Of a DNA stretch of 64,000 bases, positions 25,030 through 32,867 are shown piece after piece. Every line of letters starts with the position of its first letter. Within the stretch, counting starts at the first letter, position 1. The stretch comes from CBDCVO01 sp965223085 (GTDB taxonomy: Bacteria; Pseudomonadota; Gammaproteobacteria; Ga0077536), in the NCBI GenBank assembly GCA_965223085.1, contig OZ244981.1, forward strand, positions 2,046,001 through 2,110,000, written 5' to 3'. Below the pieces are notes generated by a model that saw only the letters and a program-made list of their open reading frames with translations, was not told where the DNA came from and searched no databases. The translations under genes and the position numbers were made by a program.

Positions 25030-26439
25030 ATGTCTGCCGATGACACCCTAAAAATGATCGCCGATGAGGAAGCTCTGTTTGTCGATTTGCGTTTTACGGA
25101 CACACGCGGGAAAGAACAGCACGTGACGATCCCCCGGAGCCAAATGGATGAAGATTTTTTCGAAGACGGCAAAATGTTCGATGGTTCTTCTATCGCTGGA
25201 TGGAAAGGGATTCATGAGTCGGACATGATCTTAATGCCGGACCCGACGACTGCGGTGATTGATCCGTTCTTCGACAACAAGACGGTGATCATCCGTTGCG
25301 ATATTGTCGAACCATCTACGGGGCAAGGCTACGATCGGTGCCCGCGCTCGATCGCCAAGCGCGCCGAAGCTTATCTCAACGGCACCGGTATTGGCGACAA
25401 GGCATTTTTTGGTCCAGAGCCAGAGTTTTTCGTGTTCGATGACGTGCGTTGGGGGCAAGATATCCGACGTGGATTCTACGAAGTCGATTCCGGTGAAGGG
25501 CATTGGAGCTCTGAACGCACTTTTGAGGACGGTAACATCGGTCATCGTCCGGGCGTGAAAGGTGGGTATTTCCCGGTTCCCCCGGTAGATTCGTTGCAAG
25601 ACCTGCGCGCCGCCATGTGCGTAGTCCTCGAACAAATGGGTGTAGAAACTGAAGTACATCATCATGAAGTTGCAACGGCAGGGCAATGCGAGATCGGTAC
25701 ACGTTTTGACACGCTGGTAAAGCGCGCCGACAGTTTGCAGACGCTTAAATACGTCGTGCACAACGTCGCGCATACGTACGGCAAGACAGCGACTTTCATG
25801 CCGAAACCGCTAGTTGGTGACAACGGTAGCGGTATGCACTGTCATCAATCGATCGCGAAAGGCGATCAAAATTTGTTCTCCGGTGATGGTTATGGCGGCT
25901 TGTCAGAGTTAGGGTTTCACTATATTGGCGGAATTATCAAGCACGCACGTGCAATCAACGCTTTCGCGAACGCGAGCACGAATAGCTACAAGCGCTTAGT
26001 CCCAGGATTCGAGGCGCCGGTTATGTTGGCCTACTCCGCACGCAATCGTTCCGCGTCCATTCGTATCCCGTGGATATCGAACCCGCGCGGACGTCGCATC
26101 GAAGTACGCTTTCCGGATTCTTCCGGAAACCCCTATTTTACTTTCGTGGCGATGTTGATGGCGGGCCTCGATGGGATCAAAAACAAGCTCGATCCAGGCG
26201 CGCCAATGGACAAAGATCTCTATGACTTAGGTCCCGAAGAGGAGCGCGGTATACCAACCGTTTGCCATGCGCTCGATCTTGCCCTCGAAGCCCTGGATCA
26301 GGATCGCGGGTTTTTGACCGCCGGTGGTGTGTTTTCCGATGATGCGATTGATGCCTACATCGAACTAAAAGCGGACGAAGTGCAGCGGTTCCGCATGACA
26401 CCGCATCCCGTTGAGTACGACATGTACTACAGCGTGTAG
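25030..26439 (+). CDS. glnA: glutamine synthetase type I
   Basis: The dodecameric ATP-dependent enzyme that forms glutamine from glutamate and ammonia. The 469 residues match enterobacterial GSI. Visible: FDGSSIAGWKGIHESDM near residue 50, FGPEPEFFVFDDV near residue 128, the ATP-site KPLVGDNGSGMHCHQS near residue 260, and the adenylylation loop KDLYDLGPEE with Tyr398 (Tyr397 of the mature enzyme). So it is likely under GlnE adenylylation control. GGAGG at 25014-25018 is the ribosome-binding site. The upstream sigma-54 promoter and NtrC sites, and the downstream ntrBC genes, place it in the classic nitrogen regulon. Confidence 0.98.
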   Translation: MSADDTLKMIADEEALFVDLRFTDTRGKEQHVTIPRSQMDEDFFEDGKMFDGSSIAGWKGIHESDMILMPDPTTAVIDPFFDNKTVIIRCDIVEPSTGQGYDRCPRSIAKRAEAYLNGTGIGDKAFFGPEPEFFVFDDVRWGQDIRRGFYEVDSGEGHWSSERTFEDGNIGHRPGVKGGYFPVPPVDSLQDLRAAMCVVLEQMGVETEVHHHEVATAGQCEIGTRFDTLVKRADSLQTLKYVVHNVAHTYGKTATFMPKPLVGDNGSGMHCHQSIAKGDQNLFSGDGYGGLSELGFHYIGGIIKHARAINAFANASTNSYKRLVPGFEAPVMLAYSARNRSASIRIPWISNPRGRRIEVRFPDSSGNPYFTFVAMLMAGLDGIKNKLDPGAPMDKDLYDLGPEEERGIPTVCHALDLALEALDQDRGFLTAGGVFSDDAIDAYIELKADEVQRFRMTPHPVEYDMYYSV

Positions 26440-26545
26440 TTCCCTTTTCGCCCTCAGCATTATTTGGGAGAACGTGTCGCATTCTTGAGGATAATGGAAC
26501 GCTATTCAGTTCACGTTGTCGCGCTTTTATTCTATGCTCAAGAGT

Positions 26546-27154
26546 ATGAAAGCGTTGTCCCCCACATTCGTGCTCGTCCTGGCGTCCGTGTTTTGCTGCC
26601 AGTTGAATGCGGTCGAAGTCTACCGCAGTGATGAAGGCGGGGTTCCGTCGTTTTCGGATAAACCGATGCCAGGTGCGAAAAAGATCATAGTGCGCCCGAC
26701 GACTGTGATCCAAAGCCGGCCGGTACGCTCGGAGCCTAGCCCACCGACGGAAGCAGAGGTGACGAATAAATCTGTTTACTACGATCGCATCGCGATCCGT
26801 AGTCCTGGGCATGAAGAGACTTTGCGTATTAACGACGGCGTGGTAGAAGTGGCTGTGTCTTTGGAACCGGGGTTGCGAACCGGGCGTGGCCATCGCCTCA
26901 CTTTGCTGCTGGATGGCACGCCGGTTGGCGAACCTAGTACGGCGACGCAGTTCACGTTACCGTCCGTCGATCGCGGTGAGCATAGTCTTACTGCGGTTGT
27001 GACAGATGCTAAAGGCGAAGAAATTGCACGTTCGGACGCGTCGACGTTTTTTATGTTTCGACGTTCCATCTTACACCCTACGGCGATAAGACCTTCGCTT
27101 CCCAACGCCTCACCGCCGCCCGCAAATCCGTCTGCCCGGAACGTGACGCGCTAG
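26546..27154 (+). CDS. exported DUF4124 domain protein
   Basis: A protein of about 200 residues with a signal peptide (MKALSPTFVLVLASVFCCQLNA) and an N-terminal DUF4124 domain (VEVYRSDEGGVPSFSDKPMPG), a small beta-rich module of unknown function. The second half (LEPGLRTGRGHRLTLLLDG, SVDRGEHSLTAVVTDAKG) looks like an immunoglobulin-like fold. Starts at 26534 or a TTG at 26516 are possible; 26546 gives the cleanest signal peptide. Such genes commonly sit between glnA and ntrB in gammaproteobacteria; the reason is not known. Confidence 0.8.
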   Translation: MKALSPTFVLVLASVFCCQLNAVEVYRSDEGGVPSFSDKPMPGAKKIIVRPTTVIQSRPVRSEPSPPTEAEVTNKSVYYDRIAIRSPGHEETLRINDGVVEVAVSLEPGLRTGRGHRLTLLLDGTPVGEPSTATQFTLPSVDRGEHSLTAVVTDAKGEEIARSDASTFFMFRRSILHPTAIRPSLPNASPPPANPSARNVTR

Positions 27155-27235
27155 GCGCTGTCGTTTGAAACCGTCGCGGTGGTGATTTCATCGGGTGGGC
27201 AGCGCTAACTCAGTTTGAGTCACGTCGTGGATGAT

Positions 27236-27251
27236 TGGCGCGCTTTTTGCT
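27236..27251 (+). promoter_or_regulatory. sigma-54 promoter of ntrBC
   Basis: TGGCGCGCTTTTTGCT has GG and GC exactly ten bases apart and one mismatch to TGGCACG-N4-TTGCW, 50 bp upstream of the ntrB start. It implies that NtrC activates its own operon. I could not find a clear NtrC palindrome immediately upstream. Confidence 0.65.
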
Positions 27252-27301
27252 GCATGTAATATCAATACCATGCTATGGCGAGATGTGCCTAGGAGGTTGT
27301 C

Positions 27302-28426
27302 GTGGTCTATGTTATGGATCTTGACAATCAATCGTTAGCCAATTGGACAGCGGGAATCGAAAAAATCACAGCAGATGTGAATGTCACCCTAGATCAGTTG
27401 AGTACCGCGGTTCTGGTGTGCGACCGCGAGCATAAATTGTTGCATGTCAATACTGCGGCAGAAGCATTGCTGGATACTAGTGCAGCGAAACTTAAACAAG
27501 CTTCCGTAGAGCAATTGTTTCCTCGCAACACGGCGCTGATGCAAGCAATTTCCCAGGCGATCGAAGCAGGGCGGAGTTTTGCGAAACGCGATATTTCCTT
27601 GCGGCGGCGGCAGAGTGATGAAGAGCGAGTCGACTGCATTATTTCTCCATGGCGGGGCGAGGGCGGTAAGTCGGCCGGTGCACTCATTGAGCTCGTCAGT
27701 ACTGCCCGGTATCGACGGATTCAGACAGAGAACGCGATGGTGCTGCAAAATCGTGCGACTGCTGCGCTGATGCAGGGCCTCGCCCACGAAATAAAAAATC
27801 CACTCGGCGGGATCCGCGGTGCTACGCAATTGCTCGAGCGCGAATTGTCCGATGGCGGACTGCGAGAATTTACCCAGGTCATCATCGAAGAGGCCGATCG
27901 ACTCCGTAAACTGGTTGATCGGATGTTAGCGCCAAGTCGTACTCTCTGCACCGAGGAAATTAGTATTCACGAAATACTAGAACACGTGCACCGCTTAGTT
28001 GCGCTCGAGGCGCCGTCGCGCGTGAGCATCATGCGAGATTACGATCCGAGCTTACCGAATATCGCCGGCGATCGGGATTCGCTAGTGCAGGTCTTTATGA
28101 ACTTGCTGCGTAACGCCTTGCAAGCTTTGCGGGACGGTGGTGGAACGATCACTTTGCGAACACGTGCTGAGCGCCAATTCACGATCGGTACGATCTTGCA
28201 TCGTGTCGTTTTACGTGTCGATATTATCGACGATGGTCCGGGCGTTGCGCCCGATATTGCGGAGCAAATATTCCTGCCCATGGTGTCGGGAAGCAGCTCA
28301 GGGAGCGGTTTAGGTTTGCCGATCGCTCAGGCGCTCGTCGATCGTCACAGTGGCTTTGTCAGCTTTAGTAGCACCCCGGGTCGAACTGTTTTTTCCGTTT
28401 GGCTACCGATTGCAGCGTCGTCATGA
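27302..28426 (+). CDS. ntrB: nitrogen regulation sensor histidine kinase NtrB
   Basis: A 374-residue cytoplasmic kinase without membrane segments, as expected for NtrB. An N-terminal PAS domain (about residues 25-135; LDQLSTAVLVCDREHKLLHV) precedes the HisKA motif GLAHEIKNPLGGIRG with phospho-acceptor His162. The HATPase boxes follow: N box NLLRNALQAL, G1 DIIDDGPGV, and G2 GSGLGLPIAQ. It phosphorylates NtrC, controlled by PII. The start is GTG 27302, five bases after AGGAGG; ATG 27314 would be too far from it. Overlaps ntrC as ATGA. Confidence 0.96.
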   Translation: MVYVMDLDNQSLANWTAGIEKITADVNVTLDQLSTAVLVCDREHKLLHVNTAAEALLDTSAAKLKQASVEQLFPRNTALMQAISQAIEAGRSFAKRDISLRRRQSDEERVDCIISPWRGEGGKSAGALIELVSTARYRRIQTENAMVLQNRATAALMQGLAHEIKNPLGGIRGATQLLERELSDGGLREFTQVIIEEADRLRKLVDRMLAPSRTLCTEEISIHEILEHVHRLVALEAPSRVSIMRDYDPSLPNIAGDRDSLVQVFMNLLRNALQALRDGGGTITLRTRAERQFTIGTILHRVVLRVDIIDDGPGVAPDIAEQIFLPMVSGSSSGSGLGLPIAQALVDRHSGFVSFSSTPGRTVFSVWLPIAASS

Positions 28427-29838
28427 GTGCCGAGATTTGGATCGTTGATGACGACCGAGCTATCCGCTGGGTGCTCGAAAAGGCGCTTACGCAAGCCAAT
28501 TTCGAGGTCAAAAGTTTCACTACCGGCGAGGAAGTACTGGCGCAGTTAGCGCAGTCTTTACCGGCAGCGATTATTACCGATATTCGTATGCCCGGAATTG
28601 ATGGCTTTGAGCTTTTGCGTGAAGTGCGTGATAGCTACGCGGCTGTTCCGGTCATCATTATCACCGCTTATGCGGATCTCGACCGTGCGGTGGCGGCATT
28701 TCAAGGCGGCGCCTTTGAATATTTGCCGAAGCCATTTGATGTAGACGAGGCAGTTTCCATCGTGCAACGGGCGGTGGCGAAGACCGCGGACACCTCGGAA
28801 GCCGCGAATGACGACGCCGAGATGACGAAGCAAACCAACGAGATCATTGGCCAAGCGCCGGCAATGCAAGAGGTGTTTCGCGCTATCGGTCGGTTATCGA
28901 AATCTCACATGACAGTATTGTTGACCGGAGAGTCGGGAACTGGCAAAGAGCTCATTGCAAGAGCTTTGCACCGCCATTCACCCCGCAGCGCGAACCCTTT
29001 CGTGGCGATAAATACCGCCGCGATCCCGCGCGATTTGCTCGAGTCCGAGCTATTCGGTCATGAGCGTGGTGCGTTCACCGGCGCGACGAGCCAGCGCAGC
29101 GGTCGCTTCGAACAAGCCGCTGGTGGCACGTTGTTTTTGGACGAAATTGGGGATATGCCCGCGGATTTGCAAACCCGCCTGTTGCGGGTTCTCTCGGAAG
29201 GCAGTTTCTATCGGGTAGGTGGTCTTGAAACAGTGAATGTTGACGTGCGGGTGATCGCCGCGACCCATCAAAATCTAGAACAGCGAGTTGCGGAAGGCAC
29301 GTTTCGTGAAGACCTTTTTCATCGCCTGAATGTTATTCAATTGCATCTACCTGCGTTACGGGAACGTGACGAGGACATTCCGGAGCTCGCGGAGCATTTT
29401 TTGCAAACAACGGCAGCCGAGCTCGATATCACAGCAAAAAGATTGCGGCCCGCGGCGCAAGATGCACTGCGACGTTTTGCTTGGCCGGGCAATGTACGGC
29501 AACTGGAAAATATTTGTCGACGGATAAGCGTTATGGCGTCTTCGCAATGGATAGAGTGCGAAGATCTTCCCGCAGAAATTTTAGCGCACCGCGAACTCGG
29601 TACCGGATCTGTGGGGACACAGGCTTGGGAAGAACGTCTGCGTCAGTGGGCGCAGGCCACCGTGGTGGGCCACGCGGGACCCCCATTGCTCGAACAAGCG
29701 TTGCCACGCTTTGAGCGGACGATGATAAATGTTGCATTGAACCATACAGGTGGGCGGCGTCAGGAAGCGGCGCAATTACTGGGTTGGGGGCGCAATACCT
29801 TAACGCGCAAAATTAAAGACCTCGGCCTGGACGAGTGA
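28423..29838 (+). CDS. ntrC: nitrogen regulation response regulator NtrC
   Basis: A 471-residue sigma-54 activator. The receiver domain has Asp53 in ITDIRMPGIDG. The AAA+ domain has Walker A GESGTGKE, the sigma-54 contact loop GAFTGA at residues 216-221 (same numbering as E. coli), Walker B GGTLFLDEIGD and the R-finger region. A C-terminal Fis-type helix-turn-helix ends in GGRRQEAAQLLGWGRNTLTR. Start ATG 28423 overlaps the ntrB stop. Its probable targets here are the glnA enhancer and the ntrB promoter. Confidence 0.97.
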   Translation: MSAEIWIVDDDRAIRWVLEKALTQANFEVKSFTTGEEVLAQLAQSLPAAIITDIRMPGIDGFELLREVRDSYAAVPVIIITAYADLDRAVAAFQGGAFEYLPKPFDVDEAVSIVQRAVAKTADTSEAANDDAEMTKQTNEIIGQAPAMQEVFRAIGRLSKSHMTVLLTGESGTGKELIARALHRHSPRSANPFVAINTAAIPRDLLESELFGHERGAFTGATSQRSGRFEQAAGGTLFLDEIGDMPADLQTRLLRVLSEGSFYRVGGLETVNVDVRVIAATHQNLEQRVAEGTFREDLFHRLNVIQLHLPALRERDEDIPELAEHFLQTTAAELDITAKRLRPAAQDALRRFAWPGNVRQLENICRRISVMASSQWIECEDLPAEILAHRELGTGSVGTQAWEERLRQWAQATVVGHAGPPLLEQALPRFERTMINVALNHTGGRRQEAAQLLGWGRNTLTRKIKDLGLDE

Positions 29839-29941
29839 GCAACCGCTAGGGATAAGCCGCGCAAGCACCGCGACCGCACCGGCAGATGTTTCAGGAACCT
29901 ACGCGATGCGGCTCCGGGGGAACTGTTTGCATCGCGATGGG

Positions 29942-30091
29942 CCTAACCCGGATCGTGCACAAGGCGCTTCCGTGTTTGCGCCACGAGCTCGAGATAACGG
30001 GTATTTTCATGAGTCAGCAAAGATGTCGGCCTAGATCCTCGTGGCATCACACTTGTTCGCTCCCACGGTTCTCGTGCAATATCCAGGCTAA
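29942..30091. repeat. intergenic inverted-repeat element (copy 4)
   Basis: A diverged left arm at 29942-29974 (reverse complement of GAAGCGCCTTGTGCACGATC then CGGGTTAGG) and a right arm at 30070-30091 (TCTCGTGCAATATCCAGGCT) enclose about 150 bp between ntrC and the nuclease-like gene. No gene was seen inside. Confidence 0.6.
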
Positions 30092-30122
30092 AATAGACTG
30101 AGCGTTAAAAAAACTGGCAACC

Positions 30123-30587
30123 ATGAATCTACCCCGCGGAGTTTTTGCGGTCTTGCTACTGGTTTTCGCCAGCGTGCAGGCCGAGACGTTTTCCGGATCA
30201 GCTCGTGTATTGGACGACGGCCGCTTGCGGGTCGCGAAGCGGACGGTGAATTTGTGGGGCATTTACATACCCGAGACGCGTACCAACTGTTCACGCTGGC
30301 AACGGCCGCCGCGTTGTGGGTCGCGCGCGGCCTTGGCGTTGGAATTTAAAATCAACGGCTTTGTCCGCTGCACCGCGTACGAGCGCATTACACCCAGAGA
30401 AGTGAGCGCGAACTGCTACGTCAATCACTCATCTTTTGATGAGGGCGATGATCTTGCCGCCTACTTGCTTAACCGAGGGTGGGCGGTCGCGATGCCCGAT
30501 GCACCAATTGAGTACCATGTCTTGGAGCGGGTTGCCCGCGAGACGGGGTTAGGGATCTGGGGCTTGCCGGGTGTTCTGCAACCGTAG
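30123..30587 (+). CDS. exported thermonuclease-like (SNase-fold) protein, probably inactive
   Basis: A 154-residue protein with a signal peptide (MNLPRGVFAVLLLVFASVQA) and the OB-fold signature of staphylococcal-nuclease-like proteins: GSARVLDDGRLRVAKRTVNL then WGIYIPE, and the C-terminal YLLNRGWAVAM and GLGIWGLPG. Family members usually read DGDTL and GIDAPE; here the metal-binding Asp of the second motif is Tyr and the first is also altered, while the Glu of PE remains. It is therefore probably a binding protein and not a working nuclease. Convergent with hemB. Confidence 0.78.
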   Translation: MNLPRGVFAVLLLVFASVQAETFSGSARVLDDGRLRVAKRTVNLWGIYIPETRTNCSRWQRPPRCGSRAALALEFKINGFVRCTAYERITPREVSANCYVNHSSFDEGDDLAAYLLNRGWAVAMPDAPIEYHVLERVARETGLGIWGLPGVLQP

Positions 30588-30638
30588 CTCGGATACGCCG
30601 CACGGTGCACACCATCGCGACAGCGCGCCGCGATCAAT

Positions 30639-31649
30639 TCAGCGCTGTGCGAGCCAACGTGCGACCTCTAACGCAAAATACGTTAATACTCCATCGGCGC
30701 CGGCGCGTTTGCAAGCTAGCAACGCCTCAAATGCGATCTCTCGCTCGTTTAGCCAGCCGAGCTGCGCCGCCGCTTTTAACATCGCGTATTCACCACTTAC
30801 CTGATAAACATAGGTTGGCATCGCAAAGCGTTCTTTGACCCGCCGGACGATATCGAGATAAGGCATGCCAGGTTTCACCATCACCATATCAGCGCCCTCG
30901 GCGATGTCGAGTGCGACTTCGCGCAGCGCCTCGTCGCTGTTCGAGGGGTCCATTTGATACGTACGTTTACTTCCTTTGCCTAAGTTGGATGCAGACCCAA
31001 CGGCGTCGCGAAACGGGCCGTAAAACGCAGAAGCATACTTGGCGGAATACGCGAGAATACGGGTATTGACCCAGCCTTCGCGTTCCAAGGCCGCACGAAT
31101 CGCGCCAATGCGTCCATCCATCATGTCGGAAGGCGCGATTATGTCGACTCCTGCTTGCGCCTGGGATAAGGCCTGCCGGACCAGAATTTCTACGGTCGCG
31201 TCATTGAGCACGTAGCCAGCCGCGTCAATCACGCCGTCCTGACCGTGACTCGTATACGGGTCCAAGGCGACGTCGGTCATGATCCCGATCTCAGGAACGG
31301 CCTCTTTTACGGCCGCGACCGCACGCTGAATCAGTCCGTTGGGATTGCACGCCTCGCAGCCATCTGGAGATTTGAGCGCGGGTGGCGTTACCGGAAATAA
31401 GGCCATCACGGGAATGCCTAAGTCGCGAGCTTCCCGGGCCTTGTCGATCAGCAGATCGATGCTGACGCGCTCGACGCCTGGCATGCTGGGGATCGGCGTT
31501 CTATGCGCGTCGCCTTCTTGCACGAATACGGGCCAAATCAGATCGGCTACCGAAAGCCGCGACTCCTGCATCAGCTGTCGAGAGAACTCGTCGCTGCGCA
31601 TCCGCCGAGGCCGAACTTGTGGATATTGCGGGTCGGGCGTATTCCTCAT
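30639..31649 (-). CDS. hemB: delta-aminolevulinic acid dehydratase (porphobilinogen synthase)
   Basis: Condenses two 5-aminolevulinate molecules to porphobilinogen in tetrapyrrole synthesis. The 336-residue form from ATG 31649 matches the length and start of the Pseudomonas enzyme. Active-site Lys residues lie in AYSAKYASAFYGPF and MVKPGMPYLD. The segment around DVALDPYTSHGQDG lacks the zinc-binding Cys triad, indicating the magnesium/monovalent-ion type. A longer frame to 31712 is possible but unconserved and would collide with the divergent desaturase-like gene. Confidence 0.95.
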   Translation of the reverse strand: MRNTPDPQYPQVRPRRMRSDEFSRQLMQESRLSVADLIWPVFVQEGDAHRTPIPSMPGVERVSIDLLIDKAREARDLGIPVMALFPVTPPALKSPDGCEACNPNGLIQRAVAAVKEAVPEIGIMTDVALDPYTSHGQDGVIDAAGYVLNDATVEILVRQALSQAQAGVDIIAPSDMMDGRIGAIRAALEREGWVNTRILAYSAKYASAFYGPFRDAVGSASNLGKGSKRTYQMDPSNSDEALREVALDIAEGADMVMVKPGMPYLDIVRRVKERFAMPTYVYQVSGEYAMLKAAAQLGWLNEREIAFEALLACKRAGADGVLTYFALEVARWLAQR

Positions 31650-31740
31650 TTTTTGTATGGCTGCACGTAGTTCAGTATTGTGAATGGCGATTCTACGCTC
31701 GTCCCTAATCAATTGGCAGCTTGGGCTTCAAGAAACCACG

Positions 31741-32586
31741 ATGGAACTAACGCGCTATCTGTTGGACCACGCCGCAATGATCCGAATATTGCTGCTGGCC
31801 GTTGCCATCGCGCTGTTCGGAATCTGGGAGACTCTCGCGCCACTACGTATGGGTCGCAGCGAGCACAAATGGTCGCGCGTGATGCATAATTTGACACTCG
31901 CTTTTTTAAACACCGTGGTCGTGCGTTTGCTGGTACCGGGCGCGGGCATCTCTGTTGCGTATTATGGCGCGATCCACAATTTTGGTTTGTTTAACCACTT
32001 AGCAGTACCGGTCTATCTTAGCGTGGCCGTATCTATCGTCGTTTTGGATTTAGGCACTTATTGGCAGCACGTCGTCTTTCACGCCTTCATGCCGTTATGG
32101 CGTTTGCATCGGGTGCACCATACTGATTGTGATCTGGATTTTAGTTCCGGTATGCGTTTTCATCCGCTGGAAATCTGTTTATCATTGTTATACAAAGGCG
32201 TCGTTATTTTGCTCCTCGGTGCACCGGCGGTGGCGGTGTTATTGTTCGAAACACTGCTCAACATACTGTCGCTGTTTAATCACGCGAATATCGCCGTATC
32301 CCAACGTTGGGAACCGAAGTTGCGAGCGTTGATCGTGACGCCGAAAATGCACTGGGTTCATCATTCGACAGTGGCGGCAGAAAGCCGCCGCAATTTTGGG
32401 TTTTGCCTCTCGGTTTGGGACCGCTTATTTGGCAGCTACTTGGCGGCTCCGCGTGCCGGTTACGCGAATGAAACATTGGGCGTCGAGGGTTTCGAAAGCC
32501 GAGATACGATGCGGTTACTGTCGCTACTGCGACAACCTTTTAGCGGTACGCATGTGGGCGAAGCGCGCTATTTGGGGAAGCCGTGA
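31741..32586 (+). CDS. sterol desaturase / fatty acid hydroxylase family protein
   Basis: A membrane di-iron oxygenase-like protein of 281 residues with about four hydrophobic spans. The eight-His pattern is visible: HVVFH, HRVHH, NHAN and HWVHH. Such proteins hydroxylate or desaturate lipids or sterol-like substrates. ATG 31741 gives MELTRYLLDHAA; the longer frame from 31684 adds 19 residues without a ribosome-binding site. It is divergent from hemB. After its stop there are 281 bp before the giant gene, with no recognised feature. Confidence 0.85.
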   Translation: MELTRYLLDHAAMIRILLLAVAIALFGIWETLAPLRMGRSEHKWSRVMHNLTLAFLNTVVVRLLVPGAGISVAYYGAIHNFGLFNHLAVPVYLSVAVSIVVLDLGTYWQHVVFHAFMPLWRLHRVHHTDCDLDFSSGMRFHPLEICLSLLYKGVVILLLGAPAVAVLLFETLLNILSLFNHANIAVSQRWEPKLRALIVTPKMHWVHHSTVAAESRRNFGFCLSVWDRLFGSYLAAPRAGYANETLGVEGFESRDTMRLLSLLRQPFSGTHVGEARYLGKP

Positions 32587-32867
32587 AATCAGCGCCGGCG
32601 CAATGTAGAAAAAAGTAAACGCAGTTAGGTTCGTCGGCCTCAGACCCGCTTTATTTTTCGTAAGTAATCGTGCCATCACCACGCGGCGGCGTAACGACGC
32701 TGTACGGTATATCTTCGCGCATTCTCAGAATTGTGACCGCCACGTCACTTCTTGTTATCACACCTAAATCGGCGTCAATTTCCTGTCCAACTCGCCGCTA
32801 ACGCTAATACGGTACTACATACTTCCCCGTAGGAGCCGCGTATTGCCTGAAAAATATCGAATATTGG

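Noticed and set aside
32651..32761. Short minus-strand frame ending MREDIPYSVV...TYEK
   Set aside because: About 36 codons, GTG start, no family recognised and no context; it may be a fragment of a lost gene but cannot be supported.
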